A stretch of DNA of 64,000 nucleotides from Streptomyces sp. NBC_01314 (GCF_041435215.1 NZ_CP108394.1:8432001-8496000), one strand, 5' to 3'. Shown: positions 8,809-17,855, counted from the stretch's first letter. Notes: generated by a model not told the origin, from the sequence alone. Program-made: numbers and translations.

Positions 8809-9540
8809 TCAGCCGCCGACCTCGCGCGCACGCGTGTTCTCCGGGTCGATCACCTCGCGGATCAGCCTCAGCTCGGCCTCGGTCGGTTCACGCGTGGGCG
8901 GCACCTCGTCCGGGACGGCGAGTGCGAAGCCCGTCGCCTCTTCGACCTGCCCGACCGTGACACCCGGGTGCAGCGAGACCAGCCGCATCGCGTGGTCGGG
9001 GGTCGCGAAGTCGAAGACCCCGAGGTCGGACACGACACGCGGGAGGTGGTGGAAGCGGGCGGCGCCCCGATGCTCGGCCACGCGGTCGTAGCCGACCCCG
9101 CACACCATGTCGACCTTCTCGACGAAGACCCGCCTCGAATGCCTCGGGACCCAGTAACTCGTCGGATTGTTCAGGGTGTTGACCGGCGCGCCCCGCACCC
9201 CGAGCAGCTGTCGCCTCGGCTTCGCCCAGTCGCCGACGCACGAGATGTTCTGGTTGCCGTACCGGTCGATCTGGCTCGCGCCCATCATCACGTGCCGTCG
9301 GCCGCCGGTGACCAGGGCCAGGTGCCGCCGGTAGGGCAGCCAGCCCTCGACGGTGCCGTCGAGGCCGACGAGCAGTGCCTCGCCGTCGGTCAGCAGCAGG
9401 TCCGGCGAGAACGTGCGCTTGGCGAGGCGCGCGCCCAGGGACGGAATGAGGCCCATGGGGCTGGCGAGGATCTCACCGCCCCCGCGCCAGGCCTCGGCAC
9501 AGGCGATCACGCAGTACTCGGCGCGGGTCGCTCCACTCAT
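8809..9540 (-). CDS. ipdB: IpdB-like subunit of the ring-opening CoA hydrolase
   Basis: The beta subunit (243 residues) of a class I CoA-transferase fold protein. TRAEYCVIACAEAWRGGGE, ASPMGLIPSLGARLAK and DLLLTDGEA match the start of IpdB (Rv3552) as recalled. IpdAB does not transfer CoA; it hydrolytically opens the last steroid ring in COCHEA-CoA. The ATG overlaps the ipdA stop by four bases (ATGA) and has AAGGAGG in front, so the two subunits are translationally coupled, as expected for a stoichiometric complex. Confidence 0.9.
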   Translation of the reverse strand: MSGATRAEYCVIACAEAWRGGGEILASPMGLIPSLGARLAKRTFSPDLLLTDGEALLVGLDGTVEGWLPYRRHLALVTGGRRHVMMGASQIDRYGNQNISCVGDWAKPRRQLLGVRGAPVNTLNNPTSYWVPRHSRRVFVEKVDMVCGVGYDRVAEHRGAARFHHLPRVVSDLGVFDFATPDHAMRLVSLHPGVTVGQVEEATGFALAVPDEVPPTREPTEAELRLIREVIDPENTRAREVGG

Positions 9541-10382
9541 GGGCCCTCCTTGTGCGCCCGCACGGCCGATCGGTACGCATGCTCGTCACCTGTCAGGAAC
9601 CGCTCGGCGAAGTCCTCCCACGGGGTGCTCGCGTAGGTCTTCTGAAAGGCCTCGTCCCGGCCGTAGTCGGGGGCGCAGGAGGTGAAGTGCGCGCCGTTGG
9701 GGGCCTCGATCACGCCCGTCACCACATGGCGGGCGACCAGCAGCGACTGGGGCGGGGCCTCCTTCGTCAACTCCGCCGTGTCCACGAGCCGTTCACACGA
9801 CACGTACGCCGTGTCGGCCGCCTCGCAGAAGAGGTCGTCGAAGTACGGGTCCGGACCCAGATACTGGCCGTTGCCCTGCCGGTCGGCCCGGTTGACGTGC
9901 ACGAACGCGGCGTCCAGGCGCAGCGCGGGCATGGCGACGAAGCTCTCCCCGTCGTCGTACGGCGACGTCACGGTCCGCAGGCCGGGGTTGACCCGCATCA
10001 CGTCCGAGCCGATGCCCGCCCGTACCGGTAGGAAGGGCAGCCGGTTCGCGGCGGCCCGTAGTCCCCACATGAACATCGCCTCGTCGACCTCCATCAGCTC
10101 GAACGCGCCCCGCTCGCGCGCCGCGCGGAAGTGGGGTTCGAGGGGGATGGAGTCGAGGGTGGCGAAGGCGGCGACCAGTTTCCGGATACGTCCGGCGGCG
10201 GCGAGCATGCCGACGTCCGGGCCGCCGTACGAGACGACGGTGAGATCGGTGATCTCGGACCGGAGCAGTGCTCTCACCAGTGCCATCGGCTTGCGGCGCG
10301 AGCCCCAGCCACCGATGCCGAGGGTCATCCCGCTCGCCAGCCGCGAGACGGCCTCGTCGGCGGTCATCGACTTGTCACTCAC
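9537..10382 (-). CDS. ipdA: IpdA-like subunit of the ring-opening CoA hydrolase
   Basis: The alpha subunit (281 residues). SRLASGMTLGIGGWGSRRKP, VVSYGGPDVGMLAAAGRIRK, PALRLDAAFVHVNRADRQGN and DPYFDDLFCEAADTAYVS correspond block by block to IpdA (Rv3551). The catalytic Glu of M. tuberculosis IpdA should lie in or beside the ELMEVDEAM segment (about residues 95-103). I chose the GTG at 10382, which overlaps the echA20 stop and has AGGAGGG upstream; an ATG five codons later is an alternative. The gene sits between echA20 and ipdB, each junction overlapping, so the three are one translationally coupled unit. Confidence 0.9.
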   Translation of the reverse strand: MSDKSMTADEAVSRLASGMTLGIGGWGSRRKPMALVRALLRSEITDLTVVSYGGPDVGMLAAAGRIRKLVAAFATLDSIPLEPHFRAARERGAFELMEVDEAMFMWGLRAAANRLPFLPVRAGIGSDVMRVNPGLRTVTSPYDDGESFVAMPALRLDAAFVHVNRADRQGNGQYLGPDPYFDDLFCEAADTAYVSCERLVDTAELTKEAPPQSLLVARHVVTGVIEAPNGAHFTSCAPDYGRDEAFQKTYASTPWEDFAERFLTGDEHAYRSAVRAHKEGP

Positions 10383-11193
10383 CGAGGCCCTCCTCTGCCG
10401 TGCTTCCCTCGCCCTGCGGACGCTCGATTTTTGCCGCCCCCGCCGTTCCGGCTCTCCCGGCCCTCCCGAAGGTGTCGCGGACCTCGTCGGCGACACCGCT
10501 GAGGTTCGCCTCGAAGGTGAACCCCTGCTCGAAGCGGTAGCTGCGGCGGACGTCGACGGGATCGATGCCGTTGATGGCGGCCTTGGCCAGCCGGAGCAGC
10601 CGACCGTCCTTCGCGGCGATCTCCCGCGCCAACTCCAGCGCGGCAGAGGGGAGTTCGGGACGCGGTACGACCCGCCACACCGAGCCGTGCGCCCGTAGCT
10701 CGGCGGCGGTCGCCGTACGCGAGGTGTAGTACAGCGCGCGCATCAGATGCTGAGGCACCAGCCGGGCCAGATGTGTCGCCGCGCCCAGCGCGCCCCGGTC
10801 CAGCTCGGGCAGCCCGAAGGTCGCGTCCTCGCTCGCCACGATCGCGTCCGCGTTGCCCACCAGCCCGATGCCGCCGCCCAGACAGAACCCCTGCACGGCG
10901 GCGATCACCGGCACCTCGCACTCGTACACGGCGGCGAAGGCCTCGGCGCAGCCGTGGTTGGCGCCGATCAACGCCTGCTGCCCCGCCGCCTGGATCTCCT
11001 TGATGTCCACACCGGCGTTGAACCCGCGCCCTTCCGCGCCCAGTACGACACATCGGACCTCGGGATCACGGCCCGCCCCGCGCACGGCTTCGGCCAGCTC
11101 GAACCACCCGCGCACCGGCAGCGCGTTCACCGGCGGGAAGTCGACCGTGACGACGGAGATCCCCTTTTCCGGGGACGAGGTGGAGACACTCAT
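10375..11193 (-). CDS. echA20: EchA20-like crotonase, HIP-pathway ring-cleaving hydrolase
   Basis: A 272-residue enoyl-CoA hydratase/isomerase family protein. TVDFPPVNALPVRGWFEL, EGRGFNAGVDIKEIQ (oxyanion-hole region), GFCLGGGIGLVGNADAIVASEDATFGLPELDRGALGAATHL and a C-terminal YRFEQGFTFEANLSGVADE match EchA20 (Rv3550). EchA20 opens the first of the two remaining steroid rings to give COCHEA-CoA, the substrate of IpdAB. A tail of about 30 low-complexity residues follows the last conserved block. It starts the leftward echA20-ipdA-ipdB operon, divergent from an SDR gene with a KstR2-like site between them. Confidence 0.9.
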   Translation of the reverse strand: MSVSTSSPEKGISVVTVDFPPVNALPVRGWFELAEAVRGAGRDPEVRCVVLGAEGRGFNAGVDIKEIQAAGQQALIGANHGCAEAFAAVYECEVPVIAAVQGFCLGGGIGLVGNADAIVASEDATFGLPELDRGALGAATHLARLVPQHLMRALYYTSRTATAAELRAHGSVWRVVPRPELPSAALELAREIAAKDGRLLRLAKAAINGIDPVDVRRSYRFEQGFTFEANLSGVADEVRDTFGRAGRAGTAGAAKIERPQGEGSTAEEGLGE

Positions 11194-11217
11194 CGGAGCA
11201 TCAGCTACCTTCCACCT

Positions 11218-11231
11218 AACGTTTGTTTGGT
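11218..11231. promoter_or_regulatory. Degenerate KstR2-like operator at the second divergent promoter
   Basis: AACGTTTGTTTGGT keeps the right half-site (TTGxT) and the outer AxC of the KstR2 consensus but loses the left half (6 of 10 fixed bases). Aligned with the site at 4845-4858 both share CTAAC before and TGTTTGGT within. It lies between echA20 (start 11193) and the divergent SDR gene (start 11260), the expected position for a second operator of the regulon. Confidence 0.4.
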
Positions 11232-11259
11232 GTGTCTCTTGTGCGGAAGGTAGCAGCGG

Positions 11260-12060
11260 ATGCGGCTCAACGGGAAGCTCGCCGTCGTCACCGGCGGCAC
11301 ACGCGGCGTCGGCGCCGGCATCGCCCGAGCCTTCGCCGAAGCCGGCGCCGAGGTCGTGACCTGCGCCCGCCGTCCGCCCGAAGTACCGCTCAAGGGAGCC
11401 GAGTTCATACCGCTGGACGTACGGGACCCCGACGCCGTGCACCGCTTCTTCGCCGAACTGCCCCGCGTGGACGTCCTCGTGAACAACGTCGGTGGTACCC
11501 CCTACCGCCCGCTCACCGAGACCGACGCCCGCCGCCACGCCCGCGTCATCGAACTCAACCTCACCGCCCCGCTGACCGTGTCCCTCGCAGCCCACGAACA
11601 CCTCCGGCGGGCCCGGGGTGCGATCGTGATGATCGGCAGCGTGAGCGGCAACCGCCCGTCACCCGGCTCGGCGGCGTACGGCGCGGCCAAGGCCGGCCTG
11701 GAACACCTGGCACGCACCATGGCCGTGGAGTGGGCCCCGGAGATACGGGTCAACACCCTCGTCCTCGGCATGGTCCGCACGGAACTGGCCCACCTCCACT
11801 ACGGCGACGACCACGGCATCGCCGCCGTGGCCCGAACGGTCCCGCTGGGCCGCCTCGCCACCCCCTCCGACATCGGTGACGCGGCTGTCTTCCTCGCCTC
11901 CGACGCGGCCGCCTACATCACCGGCGCCTCCCTCCTCGTCCACGGCGGCGGCGAACGCCCGGCCTTCCTGGACGCGGCGACGGCCAACAAGGGACAGCCG
12001 ACGGACTACGAGGGACGGACGACGCCAGACGGGGTACAGCCGTCGGCTGACCAGGTATAG
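11260..12060 (+). CDS. SDR family oxidoreductase, Rv3549c-like
   Basis: A 266-residue NAD(P)-dependent short-chain dehydrogenase: GGTRGVGAGIARAFAEAG cofactor loop at residues 11-29, NNVGG near 76, and YGAAKAG with Ser upstream (IGSVSGNRPSPGSAAYG). It is divergent from echA20 and its partner gene follows 38 bp downstream. Two SDR genes stand next to echA20 in M. tuberculosis (Rv3549c, Rv3548c) within the KstR2 regulon, so it is probably the Rv3549c counterpart; its reaction is not established. The last 25 residues, after HGGGERPAF, come from repetitive DNA (GACGGACxAC-like units) and look like a late extension. Confidence 0.82.
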   Translation: MRLNGKLAVVTGGTRGVGAGIARAFAEAGAEVVTCARRPPEVPLKGAEFIPLDVRDPDAVHRFFAELPRVDVLVNNVGGTPYRPLTETDARRHARVIELNLTAPLTVSLAAHEHLRRARGAIVMIGSVSGNRPSPGSAAYGAAKAGLEHLARTMAVEWAPEIRVNTLVLGMVRTELAHLHYGDDHGIAAVARTVPLGRLATPSDIGDAAVFLASDAAAYITGASLLVHGGGERPAFLDAATANKGQPTDYEGRTTPDGVQPSADQV

Positions 12061-12098
12061 CCGTCGGCCCACAAGGACGAAGAGAAAGGGAAACCGCG

Positions 12099-13019
12099 AT
12101 GAGCAGTGGCACGCACCGGCTCTGTGAAGGGCGCGTCGTGGTTGTGACCGGGGCGGGGCGTGGCCTCGGCCGCGCGCACGCGCTCGCCTACGCCGCCGAG
12201 GGCGCCCGTGTGGTCGTCAATGATCTCGGCGTCGGACTCGACGGAACACCGGACCCCGACAGCCCGGCCGCCCGGGTCGTCGAGGAGATCCGCACCCAGG
12301 GAGGGGAAGCGACCGCGCACGGCGGGGACATCGCCACGACCGACGGCGCCGCCTCCCTCGTCCGCACCGCCCTGGACACGTACGGCCGGCTCGACACCCT
12401 CGTCAACAACGCCGGCTTCCTGCGCGACCGCATGCTCGTCAACCTCGACGAGGACGACTGGGACGCCGTCCTCCACGTCCACCTCAAGGGCCACTTCCTC
12501 CCCCTGAAACACGCCGCCGCGCACTGGCGCGCCGAGACCAGGGCCGGTCGCACACCCACCGCCAGGATCGTCAACACCAGCAGCGGCGCGGGCCTGCTGG
12601 GCTCACTCGGCCAGGGCAACTACAGCGCCGCCAAGGCCGGCATCGTCGGCCTCACCCTCGTCGCCGCCGCCGAACTCGCCCGCTACGGCGTCCAGGTCAA
12701 CGCCATCGCCCCCGCCGCGCGCACCAGGATGACCGAGGGCGCCTTCGCCGAGGCGATGGCCGCCCCCGGCACCGGCTTCGACGCGATGGCCCCGGAGAAC
12801 GTCTCCCCGCTGGTGGTGTGGCTGGGTTCCGCCGCGAGCGAGGGTGTCACCGGCCGGGTCTTCGAGACGGAGGGCGGCCGCATCACCGTCATGGAGGGCT
12901 GGCACGCAGGCCCCACCACGGACAAGGGAGCCCGCTGGACGCCGGAGGAGGCGGGAGAGACAGCACTGAAACTGCTGGCGGAGGCGCGGAAACCCGGACC
13001 GGTGTACGGGTCCGGCTGA
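12099..13019 (+). CDS. SDR family oxidoreductase, Rv3548c-like
   Basis: A 306-residue short-chain dehydrogenase of the longer type. GAGRGLGRAHALAYAAEGARVVVNDLGVGLDGTP binds the cofactor; NNAGFLRDRM, INTSSGAGLLGSLGQGNYSAAKAGI and NAIAPAARTRMTE carry the catalytic region. The tail ENVSPLVVWLGS and VFETEGGRITVMEGWHAGP agrees with Rv3548c of M. tuberculosis and with hydroxysteroid/multifunctional-enzyme type SDRs. GAGAAAGGGA precedes the ATG. Last gene of the catabolic cluster; it converges on an unrelated gene across a repeat-bearing gap. Confidence 0.85.
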   Translation: MSSGTHRLCEGRVVVVTGAGRGLGRAHALAYAAEGARVVVNDLGVGLDGTPDPDSPAARVVEEIRTQGGEATAHGGDIATTDGAASLVRTALDTYGRLDTLVNNAGFLRDRMLVNLDEDDWDAVLHVHLKGHFLPLKHAAAHWRAETRAGRTPTARIVNTSSGAGLLGSLGQGNYSAAKAGIVGLTLVAAAELARYGVQVNAIAPAARTRMTEGAFAEAMAAPGTGFDAMAPENVSPLVVWLGSAASEGVTGRVFETEGGRITVMEGWHAGPTTDKGARWTPEEAGETALKLLAEARKPGPVYGSG

Positions 13020-13097
13020 GCCGCGGCCTCCCGTCGCGACAAAGCTCCGCCCCAGGTCTTTCCGGCTCGCAACAGAACTACGCCCCAGGTCTTTAAC

Positions 13098-13124
13098 GGG
13101 CGCGGAGAACTGCGCGACAAGCCC
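13098..13124 (+). repeat. Dispersed Streptomyces intergenic repeat, copy 1
   Basis: GGGCGCGGAGAACTGCGCGA followed by CAAGCCC matches a short element often seen between Streptomyces genes. Copies 2 and 3 in this window are at 17921-17942 and 63421-63441 in the opposite orientation. The gap also holds two direct copies of CGCCCCAGGTCTTT at about 13048 and 13081. Confidence 0.55.
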
Positions 13125-13203
13125 ACACACACCCGCACCCACACACCCGCCGGACGCACCGAACCAACCACGCCCTCCACGCCCTCCCACGCGCCCCACA
13201 AAC

Positions 13204-14112
13204 CTACGTGTCGCACTCCAGAACCGTCCGACACAACCCACACCGTGCCCGAACCCGCCCCCGAACCGGCACCCGAATCCGCTGATGACACGTCGGACAG
13301 GGAAACGACACCCGCAACGGCCCCCGCCCCTCAGGCGTGAACACATACGGCACCCCCGACGGCACCCCCGCCCCCGGCGAGGCCGCCCGCAGGTCCTGCG
13401 CATGGCGCCGATCACGCGCGTACCGCCGCCGCCCCGCCCACCCCGCTGCCGTCAGCGGTGGCTCCCGCTCGTCCCGGCGAGCCCGCACCCGGCCCTCCGC
13501 GAACGCGGAATACGCCTGCGCGCTGGTGAACCACACCGAGGGGTCCTCCCCGAACAGCTGCGCCCGCTTGGCCAGCACGTACCCGAACTCCTCCGGCGTC
13601 AGATACCCCAGCTTCTGCGACGACGCGGCGTCCTCCCGATACGCGTCCAGCAGCAGCCACCCCGCCCCCAGATACGTCGCCGCCGTGTCCGTGAGGATCT
13701 CGTTCTCACGGGTGCCGGGGAAGGACAGCCCGAGCCGGTGCAGATACACATGCATGACCTCGTGCGCGAGGGCCGCCCCGATGTCCCGGCGGTGCGTACG
13801 GAACCGGTCGTTGAGCTCGACGAAGTACTCGGGCCCCGCCGCCAGCTCGACGCTCGCCGCATGGGTCATCTCCCGGAAACCGACGACCATCCGGGCTTCC
13901 GGCAGCCGATAGTGCCGCACCAGCTCCCGCGCCACCCGCTGCGCACCGAGATGGAGATCGTCGGTGTCGCAGAACGCCACGTCCACGGGGGCCACACTGG
14001 TGGCGAACAACTGGATCGTGTCGTACGAGAGCCGCTTGTACAGCGCGGTGATCGACTCCCGCACGGTGTCCAGATGCGGGTAGCCGTGCTCGACAGGTCC
14101 GCCGTTCGCCAC
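13204..14112 (-). CDS. Predicted zinc metallopeptidase-like protein with C-terminal zinc ribbon
   Basis: A 302-residue protein of uncertain role. HEVMH at residues 117-121 followed by TRENEILTDTAATYLGAG looks like a gluzincin-type active site (HExxH plus a downstream Glu/Asp helix). The C-terminus carries CPTC and CGLC pairs (about residues 276-295), typical of a zinc ribbon. There is no signal peptide or membrane segment, so it is probably cytoplasmic. The start is GTG at 14112 after a G-rich stretch. It is divergent from chorismate mutase. I do not know a characterised homologue. Confidence 0.8.
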   Translation of the reverse strand: MANGGPVEHGYPHLDTVRESITALYKRLSYDTIQLFATSVAPVDVAFCDTDDLHLGAQRVARELVRHYRLPEARMVVGFREMTHAASVELAAGPEYFVELNDRFRTHRRDIGAALAHEVMHVYLHRLGLSFPGTRENEILTDTAATYLGAGWLLLDAYREDAASSQKLGYLTPEEFGYVLAKRAQLFGEDPSVWFTSAQAYSAFAEGRVRARRDEREPPLTAAGWAGRRRYARDRRHAQDLRAASPGAGVPSGVPYVFTPEGRGPLRVSFPCPTCHQRIRVPVRGRVRARCGLCRTVLECDT

Positions 14113-14195
14113 GTCCGCACCCCCAGAGACGCCTCGATACGTTCCACTCTAAGCCGGTGCGGCCCGCCAGCCGCAGCGTCGTTAGGCTGACGACC

Positions 14196-14594
14196 ATGAC
14201 CACCAGCAACACCAACGAGGCGGCGAACACCGCGGCCGCGCCGGCCGACGAGGTCGACGCGGAGGTCCGGGCGGAACTCACCCGGCTGCGTGACAGCATC
14301 GACAACATCGACGCCGCCGTCGTCCACATGCTCGCCGAACGCTTCAAATGCACCCAACGGGTCGGCCACCTCAAGGCCGCGCACCAACTGCCCCCCGCCG
14401 ACCCCGGCCGCGAGGCGCAACAGATCAACCGGCTGCGCGGACTCGCCGAAAGTGCCAAGCTGGACCCGGCGTTCGCCGAGAAACTGCTGAACTTCATCAT
14501 CGCCGAGGTCATCCGGCACCACGAACGCATCGCGGACGACGCGCTGAACGGCACAGCGGGCACGACCGGCACAGCACCAGACGCAGGGGAGTGA
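14196..14594 (+). CDS. Chorismate mutase, AroQ type
   Basis: Converts chorismate to prephenate for phenylalanine and tyrosine synthesis. The 132-residue product has the all-helical AroQ pattern: LRDSIDNIDAAVVHMLAERF, then RVGHLKAAHQLPPADPGREAQQINRL, and NFIIAEVIRHHERIA at the end, with the conserved Arg, Lys and Gln-type active-site positions visible. The ATG at 14196 is preferred over an upstream GTG. The first 27 residues or so are an Ala/Thr/Asn-rich extension. A small stand-alone chorismate mutase at this locus is typical of Streptomyces. Confidence 0.9.
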   Translation: MTTSNTNEAANTAAAPADEVDAEVRAELTRLRDSIDNIDAAVVHMLAERFKCTQRVGHLKAAHQLPPADPGREAQQINRLRGLAESAKLDPAFAEKLLNFIIAEVIRHHERIADDALNGTAGTTGTAPDAGE

Positions 14595-14663
14595 CAACGT
14601 CCTCCGACGGGCACCCTGCGTGAGCACTCCTTGTCAGGGAACGACCACACGCGGTGAGAGGTC

Positions 14664-15260
14664 ATGCCGTCAGAATCCAGGATCCTCATCGTCGACGACC
14701 ATGAGGACACCCTGTACGCCCTGGAGAGCGCCCTGGCCCCGCTGGGCCACCGCCTGACGCGCGCCACCAGCGGCGACGCGGCCCTCAAGGAAGTCCTCCG
14801 CGGCCGGGTCGGTCTGCTCCTCCTCGACGTCCGCATGCCCGGCGTCAGCGGCCTCGACGTCGTCCACTACATGCGCGGCGTGGAACAGACCCAGCACATC
14901 CCCGTCATCCTCCTCACCGGCTTCGGCCCCGACGCCGAACTCACCGCCGCCGCCTTCCGCCTCGGCGTCGCCGACCTCGTCATGAAACCCGTCGACCCCT
15001 GGGCCCTGCGCACCAAGGTCCGCTACCTCTACGACGCCCACGAACGCTCCCACACCCTGGAACGCGAAATCCGCGACCTGCGCGCCCGCCTCAAGGAACA
15101 CGAGGAACTCAAGGAGCTCAAGGAGCTCAAGGAGCTCAAGGAACACGAGGAACTCAGGGCCGCCGACGACCACCGCGACCGGAGGCGCATCCCCGCACAG
15201 CACGACGGCGCGAAGGAGCGCACACAGGCCGCCCACGGACCGGACATGGACCGGGCATAG
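14664..15260 (+). CDS. Orphan single-domain response regulator with coiled-coil repeat tail
   Basis: Residues 5-125 form a receiver domain: DDH acidic pocket at 11-13, phospho-acceptor Asp55 in LLLLDVRMPG, Thr in LLTGFG, and Lys in VMKPVDPW. No DNA-binding domain follows. Instead residues about 130-170 are a charged helix containing an ELKELKELKEL run encoded by 9-bp repeats (15111-15155), probably a coiled coil, and then a basic tail. No sensor kinase is adjacent. It may act by protein-protein contact; output is unknown. Confidence 0.85.
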   Translation: MPSESRILIVDDHEDTLYALESALAPLGHRLTRATSGDAALKEVLRGRVGLLLLDVRMPGVSGLDVVHYMRGVEQTQHIPVILLTGFGPDAELTAAAFRLGVADLVMKPVDPWALRTKVRYLYDAHERSHTLEREIRDLRARLKEHEELKELKELKELKEHEELRAADDHRDRRRIPAQHDGAKERTQAAHGPDMDRA

Positions 15261-15350
15261 GCCGCAAACAACCGGACACACGGCGCACGCGACCGGACAT
15301 AGGTCGCGTACCAGGCCCGCCCCTGTCCTGCGCCAGAGGCATCAGGCAGC

Positions 15351-17855
15351 ATGTCCCTCATGTCCGTACTGACGCGCGACGAAGCGCAAGCCCGTGCTCG
15401 GCTCCTCGACGTCCACCGCTACGAGATAGCACTCGACCTCACGCGCGGCGACGAGACCTTCGACTCCCGTACCGTCATCCACTTCACCGTGCGGGGGAAG
15501 AAAAAGGCCGCGGACACCTTCGTCGAGCTCAAGCCCGCCGAACTGCGCTCCGTCACCCTCGACGGAAAGCCCCTCGACCCCGAGACCCTCGACGGCAACC
15601 GCCTCCCCCTCAAGGGCCTCCCCCCGGGCGCACACGAACTGCGCGTCGACGCCGCCATGGGCTACTCCCGCACCGGCGAGGGCATGCACCGCTTCACCGA
15701 CCCCACCGACAGTGAGACCTACGTCTACACCCAGCTCTTCCTGGACGACGTGCAGCGCGTCTACGCCGCCTTCGACCAACCCGACCTCAAGGCCGTCTTC
15801 GACGTCACCGTCACCGCCCCCGAGGCCTGGACCGTCCTCGCCAACGGCATCACCGAACAGAGCGACGACGGCACCTGGCGGGCCACCACCACCCCGCCGA
15901 TCTCCACCTACCTCGTCGCCGTCGCCGCCGGCCCCTGGCACTCCGTCCGCACCGAACACCGCGGCCTGCCCTTCGGCATCCACTGCCGCCGCTCCCTCGC
16001 CCCCCACCTCGACACCGACGCCGACGAGATCCTCGACGTCACCCGCGCCCTCTTCGACCGCTACCACGAGAAGTTCGAGGAGCCGTACCCCTTCGACTCC
16101 TACGACCAGGCCTTCGTCCCCGAGTTCAACGCCGGCGCCATGGAAAACCCCGGCCTCGTCACCTTCCGCGACGAGTTCGTCTACCGCTCCGCCGTCACCG
16201 ACACCGAACGCCAGACCCGCGCCATGGTCATCGCACACGAGATGGCCCACATGTGGTTCGGTGACCTCGTCACCCTCAAGTGGTGGGACGACATCTGGCT
16301 GAACGAGTCCTTCGCCGAGTACATGGGCTACCAGACCCTCACCGAAGCCAGCCGCTTCGCCGACACCTGGGTCGACTTCGGCATCGCCCGCAAGGCCTGG
16401 GGATACGACGCCGACCAGCGCCCCTCCACCCACCCCGTCGCCCCCGAGAACGTCGACGACACCGCGGCCGCCCTTCTCAACTTCGACGGCATCTCCTACG
16501 CCAAGGGCGCCTCCGCCCTCCGCCAACTCGTCGCCTGGCTCGGCGAGAAGGACTTCCTCGCCGGCATCAACGCCCACTTCACCCGCCACCGCTTCGGCAA
16601 CGCCACCCTCGCCGACTTCATCGACAACCTCGCCGGCGCCACCGAACGCGACGTCCACGCCTGGGCCGACGCCTGGCTCCGCACCACCGGCGTCGACACC
16701 CTCACCCCCAAGGTCACCCGCGCCGCCGACGGCACCCACACCCTCACCGTCGACCGCACCGGCAGCCGCCCCCACCACATCGCCGTCGGCCTCTACGACC
16801 AGGACCCCGGCGACGACCGAGGCCACCTCACCCTCCGCGACCGCGTCGAACTCGACCTCCCCCAGACCACCGACCAGCCCATCGGCAAACGACCCGCACT
16901 CCTCCTCCTCAACGACGGCGACCTCACCTACACCAAGGTCCGCTTCGACCCCGACTCCTTCGCCGCCGTCACCGACCACCTCTGCGGCCTCCCCGACCCG
17001 CTCACCCGCGCCGTCGTCTGGAACGCCCTGCGCGACGCCGTACGCGACGCCGAACTCCCGCCCACCGCCTACCTGGAAGCCGCCCGCACCCACCTCCCGC
17101 ACGAGAGCGACCTCGCCATCGTCCAGGGCGTCCTCACCTTCGCCACCACCCAGGTCGCCGACCGCTTCCTCGCCCCCGAACAGCGCGCCACCGGCCTGGC
17201 CACCCTCGGCTCCCTGTGCCGCGACCTCATCCGCCGCACCGAGGACGGCGACAACCCCGGCCTGCGCCTCACCGCCGTACGCCACTTCATCGACGTCGCC
17301 GCCCACCCCGAGACCATCGCCGCCTGGCTCGCCGACGGCACGGTCCCGGGCGGCCCCGAACTCGACCCCGAACTGCGCTGGCGCGTCCTCGGCCGGCTCG
17401 CCGTCCTCGGCGCGCTCGACGCCACCGCGATCGCCGACGAACTGGAACGGGACCCCAGCGCCAGCGGCCGCGAGGGCGCCGCCCGCTGCCGGGCCGCACT
17501 GCCCGAACCCGAGGCCAAGCGGGCCGCCTGGGAGGCGATGTTCACCACCGACGACCTCTCCAACTACCTGTTCACCGCCACCGCCCAGGGATTCTGGCAG
17601 CCGGAGCAGACGGCCCTCCTGCGGGAGTACGTCGAGCGCTACTGGGCCGACGCGGTCTCGCTGGCCGCCAGGCGAGGACCGGCGATCGCGGAAGCCGCAG
17701 GGCGGTGGGCGTTCCCGGTGTACGCGGTGGACCCGGAGACGCTCGACCTGGGGGAGCGGTGTCTTCAGCAGGACAACCTGACTCCGGCGCTTCGGCGAAA
17801 GCTGGTGGATCAACTGGATGACCTCGCGCGTGCGCTGCGGGTGCGGGAGACGTAA
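15351..17855 (+). CDS. pepN: Aminopeptidase N, M1 family zinc metallopeptidase
   Basis: Removes N-terminal residues from peptides in the cytoplasm. The 834-residue protein has the M1 substrate motif NAGAMENPGLVTF, zinc site HEMAHMW (His296, Glu297, His300) and third ligand Glu in NESFAEYM, and a long C-terminal ERAP1-like helical domain. Length and order match PepN of actinobacteria. Two ATG starts nine bases apart (15351 and 15360) are both possible; I give the first. Other Streptomyces carry more than one pepN, so this may be a paralogue. Confidence 0.94.
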   Translation: MSLMSVLTRDEAQARARLLDVHRYEIALDLTRGDETFDSRTVIHFTVRGKKKAADTFVELKPAELRSVTLDGKPLDPETLDGNRLPLKGLPPGAHELRVDAAMGYSRTGEGMHRFTDPTDSETYVYTQLFLDDVQRVYAAFDQPDLKAVFDVTVTAPEAWTVLANGITEQSDDGTWRATTTPPISTYLVAVAAGPWHSVRTEHRGLPFGIHCRRSLAPHLDTDADEILDVTRALFDRYHEKFEEPYPFDSYDQAFVPEFNAGAMENPGLVTFRDEFVYRSAVTDTERQTRAMVIAHEMAHMWFGDLVTLKWWDDIWLNESFAEYMGYQTLTEASRFADTWVDFGIARKAWGYDADQRPSTHPVAPENVDDTAAALLNFDGISYAKGASALRQLVAWLGEKDFLAGINAHFTRHRFGNATLADFIDNLAGATERDVHAWADAWLRTTGVDTLTPKVTRAADGTHTLTVDRTGSRPHHIAVGLYDQDPGDDRGHLTLRDRVELDLPQTTDQPIGKRPALLLLNDGDLTYTKVRFDPDSFAAVTDHLCGLPDPLTRAVVWNALRDAVRDAELPPTAYLEAARTHLPHESDLAIVQGVLTFATTQVADRFLAPEQRATGLATLGSLCRDLIRRTEDGDNPGLRLTAVRHFIDVAAHPETIAAWLADGTVPGGPELDPELRWRVLGRLAVLGALDATAIADELERDPSASGREGAARCRAALPEPEAKRAAWEAMFTTDDLSNYLFTATAQGFWQPEQTALLREYVERYWADAVSLAARRGPAIAEAAGRWAFPVYAVDPETLDLGERCLQQDNLTPALRRKLVDQLDDLARALRVRET

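Noticed and set aside
15342..17813. Very long open frame antisense to pepN
   Set aside because: High GC keeps antisense frames free of stops; its translation is a low-complexity Gly/Val/Glu string with no motif, while the sense strand encodes intact aminopeptidase N.
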